The notes beneath the pieces were generated by a model, which saw only the letters and a program-made list of their open reading frames with translations, made no database searches and was not told where the DNA came from. From Bifidobacterium breve (GTDB taxonomy: Bacteria > Actinomycetota > Actinomycetes > S36-B12), in contig CALPZT020000084.1 in NCBI GenBank assembly GCA_943328365.2, forward strand, positions 1 through 6,918: a DNA stretch of 6,918 nt. Reading direction: 5' to 3'. Position numbers and translations under genes: made by a program. The first letter of the stretch is position 1. Every line of letters begins with the position of its first letter. Of this stretch, positions 1 to 5,742 are shown piece by piece.

Positions 1-44
1 CGCTTGACGACGCCCTCGGCGAATACCGCCTGATCTTCACCCAT
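1..44 (-). CDS. Possible N-terminus of an ABC-transporter ATP-binding protein (partial, runs off left edge)
   Basis: Just after the ilvA stop on the minus strand there is an ATG at 44-42, with an AGGG about 8 nt upstream, followed by an open frame to the window edge. The 14 complete codons read MGEDQAVFAEGVVK, with a partial Arg codon next. The 'A-x-x-A-E-G-x-V-K-R' pattern is the usual opening of the first beta-strand of drug-resistance-type (DrrA-like) ABC ATPases, before 'YG/FG...AL'. The gap to ilvA is only 10 bp, so it could be the next gene of the same operon. No Walker motif lies inside the window, so the family call is a guess from a very short stretch. Confidence 0.35.
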   Translation of the reverse strand, partial: MGEDQAVFAEGVVK

Positions 45-54
45 GGGCAGGACC

Positions 55-1296
55 CTATCGATCGATGGACTGCGAGACGATTCGGTATCGACCGGCAAGG
101 GCGCCGAGGACTTCCTCGCAGTGGCTGTGCCCGCGCGTCTCCATCTGCACGACGATGTCGACCTCGGCGACCCCGAGCCCGGCGTCGAGGCGGTCATGCT
201 GCACCTCGAGGACATTCGCCTGCAGGTCCTTCACCTCGGCGAGCAGCCTCGCCAGCGAGCCCGGCCTGTCAGGGACCCGAACGGTGACCGTGAGGTAGCG
301 GCCCGCGGCGGCGAGGCCGTGCCGGATGATCCGCATGAGCAGCAATGAGTCGACGTTGCCACCCGACACCACGACCGCGACGGGCGGCTCGAAGGATTTC
401 GGATTGGCGAGCACGGCTGCGGTAGCTGCGGCCCCGGCCGGCTCGACGAGGAGCTTCGCGCGCTCGAGGAGGAGGAGCACAGCCCGGGAGATCTCGTCCT
501 CGGTCACCGTCTCGATGTCATCGACGAGATCGCGGACGATCGCGAACGGCACCGCGCCTGGACGTCCGACGGCAATGCCATCGGCCATCGTCGACATGTG
601 CTCGAGCGCAACCGGGTGACCGGCTGCCAGCGAACCCGGGTAGGCCGCTGCGTCCTGGGCCTGCACTCCGACGATCCGGACATCAGGTCGCTGAGACTTC
701 ACGGCCATCGCGATGCCGGCAAGCAGGCCACCGCCGCCGGTGCACACGACGATCGTCCGGACATCCGGGACCTTCTGGAGAATCTCGAGCCCGAGGGTGC
801 CCTGGCCCGCGACGATGTCGCGATGGTCGAACGGGTGAATGAGGACGGCTCCGGTCTCGTCGCCGTACGCCATGGCCGCCATGAGTGCCTCGTCGATCGT
901 CGAGCCGGCGAATCGCACGTCAGCGCCGTAGGCGAGGGTCGCCTGCACCTTCGGGATGGTGGCGCCTTCGGGCATGAACACGGTCGCCCGTACGCCGAGA
1001 AGCTGGGCGGCGAGCGCCACTCCCTGCGCATGATTGCCGGCACTCGCGGCAACGACGCCCCGCCCCCGCTCCTCATCCGTGAGGAGCGAAATCCGGTTGT
1101 AGGCGCCGCGGATCTTGAAGGACCCAGCGCGCTGGAGGTTCTCGGTGATGAGATGCACCCGGCCGCCGACCCGGTCATCGAGCCATCGCGCACCGGCCAC
1201 GGGCAGTTCGCGAATGACACCAGCCAATCGCCCGGCTGCAGCCTCGATGTCCTCGAGCTTCACGGGCTCTGGCGCGGTCAGGCTGTCGGGGCTCAT
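55..1296 (-). CDS. ilvA: Threonine ammonia-lyase (threonine dehydratase) with C-terminal ACT domain
   Basis: This PLP enzyme of 413 residues converts L-threonine to 2-oxobutyrate and ammonia, the first step from threonine to isoleucine. Residues about 15-330 form the fold-type II catalytic domain. The Schiff-base lysine is K61 in SFKIRGA, the substrate loop SAGNHAQG is at 85-92, the phosphate-binding glycine loop TGGGGLLAG is at 186-194, and SGGN is at 311-314. Residues about 334-410 form a single ACT domain (TVRVPDRPGSLARLL), as in the medium-length IlvA form (TIGR01127 type), shorter than the double-ACT E. coli biosynthetic enzyme. The ACT domain suggests allosteric amino-acid control, but the effector cannot be read. 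The start is the ATG at 1296, not the longer open frame to 1431: it has an AAGGA 8 nt upstream and the family homology begins just after it. It overlaps the upstream DUF2786 gene by ATGA, implying translational coupling. A biosynthetic versus catabolic role is not settled by sequence. Confidence 0.95.
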   Translation of the reverse strand: MSPDSLTAPEPVKLEDIEAAAGRLAGVIRELPVAGARWLDDRVGGRVHLITENLQRAGSFKIRGAYNRISLLTDEERGRGVVAASAGNHAQGVALAAQLLGVRATVFMPEGATIPKVQATLAYGADVRFAGSTIDEALMAAMAYGDETGAVLIHPFDHRDIVAGQGTLGLEILQKVPDVRTIVVCTGGGGLLAGIAMAVKSQRPDVRIVGVQAQDAAAYPGSLAAGHPVALEHMSTMADGIAVGRPGAVPFAIVRDLVDDIETVTEDEISRAVLLLLERAKLLVEPAGAAATAAVLANPKSFEPPVAVVVSGGNVDSLLLMRIIRHGLAAAGRYLTVTVRVPDRPGSLARLLAEVKDLQANVLEVQHDRLDAGLGVAEVDIVVQMETRGHSHCEEVLGALAGRYRIVSQSIDR

Positions 1297-2102
1297 GAGC
1301 CCGATCCTTGCACCGGCTTCTTCCCCGCGAGGGCACGTTGCTCTGAAAGCCGCGCGAGGGATGCCGCCCTCCTCCCAGCATGCCCCGACGAGCCGCCATC
1401 GCCCCTGACACCGCCGGTGTAGCCGGCCCAAGACCCGCGAGCCTTGGAGGTGCTTCGATGGAAATCACCGATCTCGGCGGCCTTCTCGCGCAGGACGAGC
1501 GACGTGTCTGCTCCGTCCGGCTCCACCGGTGCCCGGTGGGCCTGCGCGGTCGCGGCCTCGCGTGCCTCGGTCAGTCGCTCCGAGATTCTCGGGACGAACG
1601 CGCGGTAGAACGCAACGCGCGCGGTCTGCGCCGTGTGCTGCTTCGTCACCCGGCGGGAGCGTCCGCCTGAGCTCACGACTGCCTCATACGTCTCGTTTCG
1701 CCAGGGGCCGACACTGAGCCAGGTCTGAGCGGCAGCGGTCATCTGCACGGCAAGCGAGGAGAAGAGAGCATTGACGACATCGAGGTCGGACGGCATCCCG
1801 TAGGCAAGGACGAAGGTGGAATCCGAGGCGATATCGACCTTCGCATCATTCGCCTGCGACACCGCGATGAACAGCGCGATGAGATGGCGATTCGCCCGCC
1901 GGCCCTTCTCGCCGATGACGACCGTGCGCATCTCGGGCTGCTCCCGCTGCTCCTTCTTCGCGGTGCGCGACCGCGCCATGGCGAGGTCGATGCTTGCCGC
2001 CGTCGCAAGGGATTGCGCCTTCATCAGGTAGGCGTCGGCCTCCTCGGCGTTATCGGTGCGCTCCGCCTTGGCGAGCAGGGCGGCGATCCTGTCAATCGAC
2101 AT
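1293..2102 (-). CDS. DUF2786 domain-containing protein
   Basis: This 269-residue, probably cytoplasmic protein has no signal peptide or membrane segment. Residues 1-45 (IAALLAKAERTDNAEEADAYL, then MKAQSLATAASIDLA) fit the DUF2786 pattern, a short helical region with the conserved 'LLAKAE...EEA.A...KAQ.L' signature. Residues about 58-180 form a second, mostly alpha/beta region like the domain that usually follows DUF2786 (DUF7168-like). The tail is basic and Ala/Gly-rich and includes SWAGYTGGVRGDGG and HAGRRAASLARL. The biochemical function is unknown. The ATG at 2102 is chosen because the DUF2786 signature begins at once; an open frame reaches 2240 but would lie inside the upstream gene. Its start overlaps the metallohydrolase gene by 11 bp and its stop overlaps the ilvA start by 4 bp, so it is the middle gene of a coupled operon. 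Its own Shine-Dalgarno is weak, consistent with coupling. Confidence 0.88.
   Translation of the reverse strand: MSIDRIAALLAKAERTDNAEEADAYLMKAQSLATAASIDLAMARSRTAKKEQREQPEMRTVVIGEKGRRANRHLIALFIAVSQANDAKVDIASDSTFVLAYGMPSDLDVVNALFSSLAVQMTAAAQTWLSVGPWRNETYEAVVSSGGRSRRVTKQHTAQTARVAFYRAFVPRISERLTEAREAATAQAHRAPVEPDGADTSLVLREKAAEIGDFHRSTSKARGSWAGYTGGVRGDGGSSGHAGRRAASLARLSEQRALAGKKPVQGSGS
1305..1309 (-). promoter_or_regulatory. Ribosome binding site of ilvA, inside the DUF2786 gene
   Basis: On the minus strand AAGGA lies 8 nt before the ATG at 1296. It supports this start over upstream in-frame codons and lies within the last codons of the upstream gene. Confidence 0.7.
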
Positions 2103-2574
2103 GGGCGGGAACCACCAGGCCCTTCGACTCGTAGCAGCGGCGCAGGAGGAGCGCCGACTCCGGTGCCTGGGCTCGCTCGACGAGCGCCACGAGCGCAGCC
2201 CTGAACTGCGCCCCGTGGGCGGGCTCCTTCGACAGCGCATTGAGGTGGTGGGCGAACTCGTGCAGCAGCACCGACTCCCGGCACGCCCAAGGCGCAGTCA
2301 TGGGGATCGCAATGACACCTGCTGAATAGTGCGCCCGCGCCTTGCCCTTCCGATGCCTCACCGTCACTGATGGCACGCCCGGGTGCATCGTCGCGAGGTG
2401 CTCGACATAGCGCTCGACCGCCTCAAGGGATCCGAATCGGGTCTGGACGGGCAACTGCAATCGCGAGCCGAAGAAGTCGATGGGGCCGCCTCGATCGATC
2501 GCGGCCGTCCACTGGTCCTCGGCCGCGTAGACAGCCGCACGATCGGCATCGCGTTGCACCGTGGTACCTGCCAT
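2092..2574 (-). CDS. Putative zinc metallohydrolase, TIGR04338-like family (HExxH)
   Basis: This is a small 160-residue soluble protein. Residues 105-110 read HEFAHH, the HExxH zinc-metallopeptidase motif (H105, E106, H109). H120 in EPAHGAQF is a likely third zinc ligand; this HG-x-x-F spacing recalls SprT-like and related minimal peptidases. Length and layout resemble the actinobacterial TIGR04338 'putative metallohydrolase' family, whose substrate is unknown. No signal peptide is visible, so it is probably cytoplasmic. The ATG at 2574 has GGAGG 4 nt upstream; an in-frame GTG at 2577 would leave only 1 nt and is less likely. It is the first gene of the minus-strand operon and overlaps the DUF2786 gene by 11 bp. 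It faces the MFS gene across a 38-bp gap. The metalloprotease fold is well supported; the physiological target is not. Confidence 0.85.
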   Translation of the reverse strand: MAGTTVQRDADRAAVYAAEDQWTAAIDRGGPIDFFGSRLQLPVQTRFGSLEAVERYVEHLATMHPGVPSVTVRHRKGKARAHYSAGVIAIPMTAPWACRESVLLHEFAHHLNALSKEPAHGAQFRAALVALVERAQAPESALLLRRCYESKGLVVPAHVD

Positions 2575-2578
2575 CACA

Positions 2579-2583
2579 CCTCC
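2579..2583 (-). promoter_or_regulatory. Ribosome binding site of the metallohydrolase gene
   Basis: On the minus strand GGAGG, within the longer GAGGGGAGG, lies 4 nt before the ATG at 2574. It decides for that ATG over the GTG one codon upstream. Confidence 0.7.
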
Positions 2584-2599
2584 CCTCGGGATACCGAGG
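2584..2599. promoter_or_regulatory. Perfect inverted repeat, candidate operator
   Basis: CCTCGG-GATA-CCGAGG has 6-bp perfectly paired arms and a 4-bp spacer. It sits midway between two divergent start codons and overlaps the candidate minus-strand -10. That position suits a repressor site able to act on both directions. In minus-strand RNA the same bases could form a hairpin directly against the GGAGG ribosome binding site at 2583-2579. No regulator gene is present in the window to pair it with. Confidence 0.4.
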
Positions 2600-2612
2600 A
2601 TAAGGTCACGGG

Positions 2613-3917
2613 GTGGGTCCTGTTACTCGCCTGCAGGGCGCCATCAGAAACACGCCGATGCTGCGTGATCTTCCTCGCGAGGTCGCGGTCCTGTCTGCTG
2701 TCGCATTCTGCGTCGCGCTCGGCTTCGGAATCCTCGCGCCGGCCCTCCCGGTGTTCGCGCGGACCTTCGACGTCACCGCTCTTCAGGCCAGCGCCGTCAT
2801 CTCGGTGTTCGCGCTCGTCCGCTTCGTCACCTCACCGGTATCCGGCGTCATGGTCGACCGCTGGGGCGAGCGCATCGTCCTCGCCACCGGACTCGCGATC
2901 GTCGCGGTATCCAGTGCCGCTGCCGGGTTCTCGCAGACCTACGTCCAACTGCTCGTGCTCCGCGGCGTTGGCGGGCTCGGCTCGTCGATGTTCACCGTTT
3001 CTGCGCTTGCCCTCCTCCTACGCGTCGTCCACTCCTCCCAGCGCGGACGCGCCGCAGGCGCCTTCCAGGGCGGCTTCCTGCTCGGCGGCGTCGCCGGCCC
3101 GGCGGTGGGCGGCATCGTCGTCGCGTGGTCGATACGTGCACCCTTCTTCGTCTATGCGGCGGCCCTCGGATTGGCCTCGATCGTCGCGGCTGTGTTCCTC
3201 GCAAAGGCACGCCTGGCCGAGCGGGAGAAGGAGGTCTCGCATGGCGAGGCCGGCAAGCTCGAGCGACTGCGCGAGGCCATGCGGGATCGCGGCTACCGCG
3301 CGGCCCTCGGTGTGAGCCTTGTCACCGGATTCGTCGTGTTCGGCATGCGGTCGTCCGTGGTGCCGTTGTTCATCACCGAGGGCATGGATAAGAGCGCCTC
3401 CCTCGTCGGCATCGGTTTTCTCGTTGCCGCCGGATGTCAGGCCGTCCTCCTGCTGCCGGCTGGCCGCATGGCCGACACCGAAGGCCGGCGCAAGGCGATG
3501 CTCATCGGCACGGTCGCGACCTCTGTCGGGATGGTTATTCTCACGGCTGCCGATGTCGCCTCAAACGGCTGGGGAACCGCCGCCGTCGCCGCGACCGCCC
3601 TCTTCCTGCTCGCCATGGCCATTCAGGGGGCTGCAGGGGCATTCCTGGCGTCTGCGCCGGCTGCAGTCGTCGGCGATGTCGTGGGTGGCCGAAAGGGGGG
3701 CGTTGTCGTCGCGACCTTTCAGATGATGTCCGATCTCGGAGCCGTGCTCGGACCACTCGTGGCAGGCGTGCTCGTCGACATGTTCGATTTCGACTGGGCA
3801 TTCGCAGCGGGTTCGGCATTGAGCGTCGGAGCGGTTATGTTGGTTCTCGTGATGCCGGAGACCCTGCATCGCACGACCGCATCCGACCGAGAAAGACCCG
3901 AGGAGAACGTTTCGTGA
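2613..3917 (+). CDS. Major facilitator superfamily (MFS) transporter, drug-efflux-like
   Basis: This integral membrane protein has 434 residues and about 12 helices: roughly 23-48, 58-80, 88-106, 110-138, 148-171, 175-197, then a charged cytoplasmic loop 198-228, then 231-252, 264-284, 295-314, 321-347, 362-388 and 394-414. The loop 2-3 signature (motif A) is GVMVDRWGERI at 78-88 with D82, and a related copy, GRMADTEGRRK, lies at 284-294 in the second half. R117 in RGVGG matches motif B, and the Gly-rich helix 5 (GGFLLGGVAGPAVGG) matches the efflux-type motif C. These traits suit a proton-coupled exporter, but the substrate cannot be deduced. The GTG at 2613 is preferred because of the AAGG or -10 element just upstream; an ATG at 2658 is the alternative. 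The 3' end overlaps the sulfatase start by GTGA, so the two proteins are probably made together. Confidence 0.93.
   Translation: MGPVTRLQGAIRNTPMLRDLPREVAVLSAVAFCVALGFGILAPALPVFARTFDVTALQASAVISVFALVRFVTSPVSGVMVDRWGERIVLATGLAIVAVSSAAAGFSQTYVQLLVLRGVGGLGSSMFTVSALALLLRVVHSSQRGRAAGAFQGGFLLGGVAGPAVGGIVVAWSIRAPFFVYAAALGLASIVAAVFLAKARLAEREKEVSHGEAGKLERLREAMRDRGYRAALGVSLVTGFVVFGMRSSVVPLFITEGMDKSASLVGIGFLVAAGCQAVLLLPAGRMADTEGRRKAMLIGTVATSVGMVILTAADVASNGWGTAAVAATALFLLAMAIQGAAGAFLASAPAAVVGDVVGGRKGGVVVATFQMMSDLGAVLGPLVAGVLVDMFDFDWAFAAGSALSVGAVMLVLVMPETLHRTTASDRERPEENVS
3901..3905 (+). promoter_or_regulatory. Ribosome binding site of the sulfatase gene, inside the MFS gene
   Basis: AGGAG lies 8 nt before the GTG at 3914, within the last codons of the MFS gene. 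It fixes the sulfatase start there, just before the basic/hydrophobic signal region, rather than at in-frame codons further upstream. Confidence 0.75.
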
Positions 3918-5509
3918 CCGACCTGCCCCCACAGACTGCTGTTCACCCGCGCAAGTGGTGGATCGTGGCCGTGACCGCCGGCGTCACCTCGCTCGGCATC
4001 GTGGCAGCGGCAGGCATCTTCTCGGCGAGCGCATGGTCCTCACCCCATCGCGACATCACTGCTGGCAGCGGAGCCGTGGGCGCACTCGACATCAACCTCG
4101 GGCCCGTCCCCCAGCAGGCTGTCGTCACAGACGAGCAATTCCAGACCGAGATCGACAACATCGTCTTCATCCTCGCCGATGATCTCGACTGGGCCACGTT
4201 CCGCCAGGTGCCCCGGCTCAATGCCCTGCAGTCGAAGGGCACCACCTTCACGAACACCACCGTCACCGACTCGCTGTGCTGCCCCTCGCGCGTGTCGATC
4301 CTGCGCGGCCAGTACGTCCACAACCATAAGGTCGTCTCGAACGAACCTGCGTCCGGCGGCGGCTGGCCGACGTTCTACCGACTCGGCGAGGAGAAGGACT
4401 GCCTGCCCACCTGGCTCTCGGCCAAGGGCGTCCAGACCGCGTTCATGGGCAAGTACCTCAATGCCTACCCCGATGGCGCGAAGAACCCTGCATACGTTCC
4501 CCCTGGCTGGGACCGCTGGGTCGTCCCGGTCACGCAGCCCGAGATGTACCGCGGATACGGCTACACCCTCAACATCGATGGCACCTTGAAGACGTACGGG
4601 AGCAAGCCCAAGGACTTCCTCGGCGATGTCCTCGTCGGCGAGGCGTCCCAGTACATCAGCTCGGCTCGCGAGCCGTTCTACCTCCAGCTCAGCCTCACGA
4701 ACCCGCACCGACCCTCTCCCGTCGCTGTCCGGCATCTGGAGAGCAACAAGTACGCGGCCATTCCTCGCTCGAAGGGGTTCAACGCCGCGGGTCTGAATGA
4801 GCCGGCTTGGCGCAGCGGCCTCAGCGCACTTGGGCCACGGCGGCTGGCCTCGCTGGACAAGCGGTGGCGCGAGCGCGTGCAGTCCGCAGAGACCGTGGCC
4901 GATGCGTACGACGCCGTCGTGGCTGCCCTGACCAAGGCAGGAAAGCTCGATCGCACCCTCATCGTCATCGGCTCCGACAACGGGTATCACTCCGCAGTCA
5001 GGCGCCTGCCCCCGGGCAAGCGCACCCCGTATCTCGAGGACACCGTCGTGCCGTATGTCTTCATCGGACCTGACGTCGCGGCAGGCGTGAAAGTGCCGTC
5101 GATGACCTCGACGATCGACCTCGGCCCGACCTTTGCCGCGCTTCTCGGCACGCAGGCCCCGCAGTGGACCGACGGCCGATCCCTCGTGCCGTTCCTGGCT
5201 CGCGGCTCCGACGAGGATTGGCGCACCGGGGTGATCTCGGAGAGCATGTCGCAGGCCCGGCCCGGCGACCCTGACTACGAGACCCTCAAGCCGCCGCGGT
5301 TCACCGCCCTGCGCACCGAGCAGTGGGTCTACGTCGAGTACGAGGACGGCACGAAAGAGCTCTATGACCGGGCCACCGACCCCGACGAGCTCGACAATGT
5401 GCTGCCGACGGCCGACCCCGAACTCGTGAAGTCGCTGAACCGCCAGCTGGTCGCGCTGCGAGCCTGCGCCGGCCCGACCTGTCGGGTAGCCGACGCCCTC
5501 CCCAACTAA
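3914..5509 (+). CDS. Exported type I sulfatase, N-acetylglucosamine-6-sulfatase-like
   Basis: This 531-residue enzyme is predicted to hydrolyse sulfate esters outside the cytoplasmic membrane. HPRK (11-14) precedes a hydrophobic stretch at about 15-36, and A38-S39-A40 is a possible signal-peptidase site; without cleavage it would be a membrane anchor. Metal ligands D89/D90 lie in IVFILADDLD. The sulfatase signature CCPSR is at 122-126, where C122 would be converted to formylglycine. Other family residues are H138 (HNH), K180 in GKYLNAY, H265 in NPHRP, D355-N356 in GSDNGYH, and K369 in GKRTPYLED. The order and wording (LCCPSR, then HNH, GKYLN, DNGYH, IDLGPT) recall human GNS-type glucosamine-6-sulfatases, though substrate cannot be assigned. 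C517 and C523 could form a disulfide near the C-terminus. It is coupled to the MFS gene by a GTGA overlap. No formylglycine-generating enzyme gene lies in the window; activity would need one elsewhere. Confidence 0.93.
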   Translation: MTDLPPQTAVHPRKWWIVAVTAGVTSLGIVAAAGIFSASAWSSPHRDITAGSGAVGALDINLGPVPQQAVVTDEQFQTEIDNIVFILADDLDWATFRQVPRLNALQSKGTTFTNTTVTDSLCCPSRVSILRGQYVHNHKVVSNEPASGGGWPTFYRLGEEKDCLPTWLSAKGVQTAFMGKYLNAYPDGAKNPAYVPPGWDRWVVPVTQPEMYRGYGYTLNIDGTLKTYGSKPKDFLGDVLVGEASQYISSAREPFYLQLSLTNPHRPSPVAVRHLESNKYAAIPRSKGFNAAGLNEPAWRSGLSALGPRRLASLDKRWRERVQSAETVADAYDAVVAALTKAGKLDRTLIVIGSDNGYHSAVRRLPPGKRTPYLEDTVVPYVFIGPDVAAGVKVPSMTSTIDLGPTFAALLGTQAPQWTDGRSLVPFLARGSDEDWRTGVISESMSQARPGDPDYETLKPPRFTALRTEQWVYVEYEDGTKELYDRATDPDELDNVLPTADPELVKSLNRQLVALRACAGPTCRVADALPN

Positions 5510-5530
5510 CCCACCCAACCCTCCACATCT

Positions 5531-5554
5531 GGCCCAGAATCTGGGCGAGATGAA
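5531..5554 (+). repeat. 24-bp direct repeat 'C', copy 1
   Basis: It begins GGCCCAGAATCTGGGC and ends GATGAA. An exact copy in the same orientation lies at 5719-5742. Each copy contains the 15-nt palindrome GCCCAGAATCTGGGC. Confidence 0.95.
5532..5546 (+). terminator. Palindrome downstream of the sulfatase, possible transcript-end hairpin
   Basis: GCCCAGAATCTGGGC is fully self-complementary around a central A. RNA could form GCCCA/TGGGC with a 5-nt loop, 22 nt after the sulfatase stop. There is no U-run after it, so it would be a non-classical or processing/stability hairpin. The call is tentative. Confidence 0.35.
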
Positions 5555-5560
5555 TGAACA

Positions 5561-5575
5561 GGGCTATTTCTTCAG
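5561..5575 (+). repeat. 15-bp direct repeat 'B', copy 1
   Basis: GGGCTATTTCTTCAG, repeated exactly at 5702-5716. It starts 6 bp after repeat C copy 1 and ends 3 bp before inverted arm D. Confidence 0.9.
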
Positions 5576-5578
5576 CCG

Positions 5579-5598
5579 ATTCGTTCATCCTGTCCAGC
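5579..5598 (+). repeat. 20-bp inverted repeat arm 'D'
   Basis: ATTCGTTCATCCTGTCCAGC pairs with the arm at 5668-5687 at 19 of 20 positions, across a 69-bp spacer. The single mismatch is 5590/5676: C against A in plus-strand RNA, but a G-U wobble in minus-strand RNA. Confidence 0.9.
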
Positions 5599-5667
5599 CG
5601 CCATGAATTGGGCGTTCCGGGACGAGTGCCGCCTGTGCTCCCGATGCGCGCGAGCCGCGCCCGCACT

Positions 5668-5687
5668 GCTGGACAAGATGAACGAAT
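5668..5687 (-). repeat. 20-bp inverted repeat arm 'D prime'
   Basis: The plus strand reads GCTGGACAAGATGAACGAAT, the near-perfect reverse complement of 5579-5598. AGCCG occurs directly left of arm D (5574-5578) and one base right of this arm (5689-5693), like a short target duplication. Confidence 0.9.
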
Positions 5688-5701
5688 GAGCCGTGTTCGG
5701 G

Positions 5702-5716
5702 GGGCTATTTCTTCAG
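5702..5716 (+). repeat. 15-bp direct repeat 'B', copy 2
   Basis: GGGCTATTTCTTCAG, identical to 5561-5575. It lies 14 bp after inverted arm D' and 2 bp before repeat C copy 2. Confidence 0.9.
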
Positions 5717-5718
5717 GC

Positions 5719-5742
5719 GGCCCAGAATCTGGGCGAGATGAA
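5719..5742 (+). repeat. 24-bp direct repeat 'C', copy 2
   Basis: This is identical over all 24 bp to 5531-5554. Here repeat B lies on its left, whereas in copy 1 repeat B lies on its right. Confidence 0.95.
5720..5734 (-). terminator. Palindrome downstream of metB, possible transcript-end hairpin
   Basis: This is the same 15-nt palindrome, lying 22 nt after the metB stop on the minus strand and so mirroring the sulfatase side. It has no U-run. The function is inferred from position only. Confidence 0.35.

Larger units (their letters stand above)
2575..2612. promoter_or_regulatory. Divergent intergenic control region (overlapping promoter candidates)
   Basis: These 38 bp must hold the start signals for both the minus operon and the plus MFS/sulfatase pair unless promoters reach into the coding regions. 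On the plus strand TAAGGT at 2601-2606 fits the actinobacterial -10 pattern TAnnnT and lies 6 nt before the GTG at 2613, the spacing of a leaderless mRNA. The AAGG inside it (2602-2605) could instead be a Shine-Dalgarno 7 nt from the GTG. On the minus strand TATCCT (2602-2597) is a -10-like hexamer upstream of the metallohydrolase. No convincing -35 box was seen for either. Both hexamers touch or overlap the palindrome at 2584-2599. Promoter activity is inferred only. Confidence 0.4.

Noticed and set aside
598..1422. A 274-codon plus-strand frame opposite ilvA
   Set aside because: The minus-strand ilvA has all catalytic motifs; the plus frame is compositional and lacks any recognisable motif.
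1297..1431. An N-terminal extension of ilvA to an upstream start
   Set aside because: The extension lies inside the DUF2786 gene, is not IlvA-like, and the ATG at 1296 has a good ribosome binding site.
2103..2240. An N-terminal extension of the DUF2786 protein
   Set aside because: The extra residues are low-complexity Arg/Ser sequence translated from within the metallohydrolase gene; the DUF2786 signature starts right at the ATG at 2102.
3434..3913. A longer start for the sulfatase frame
   Set aside because: That stretch is an Arg-rich shadow of the MFS gene. The GTG at 3914 has AGGAG upstream and is followed by a normal signal region.
4040..5518. A 492-codon open frame on the minus strand opposite the sulfatase
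   Set aside because: It is a shadow frame. The plus strand carries complete sulfatase motifs in the right order, while the antisense product shows no domain, and such frames are common in G+C-rich DNA.
5301..5666. A 121-codon minus-strand frame across the repeat island and the sulfatase 3' end
   Set aside because: More than half is antisense to the sulfatase C-terminus, no Shine-Dalgarno fits, and no domain is recognisable. Only its repeat-encoded peptide is kept as an observation.
5531..5742. A CRISPR array
   Set aside because: There are only two copies of each repeat, spacing is irregular, one pair is inverted and no cas gene is present.
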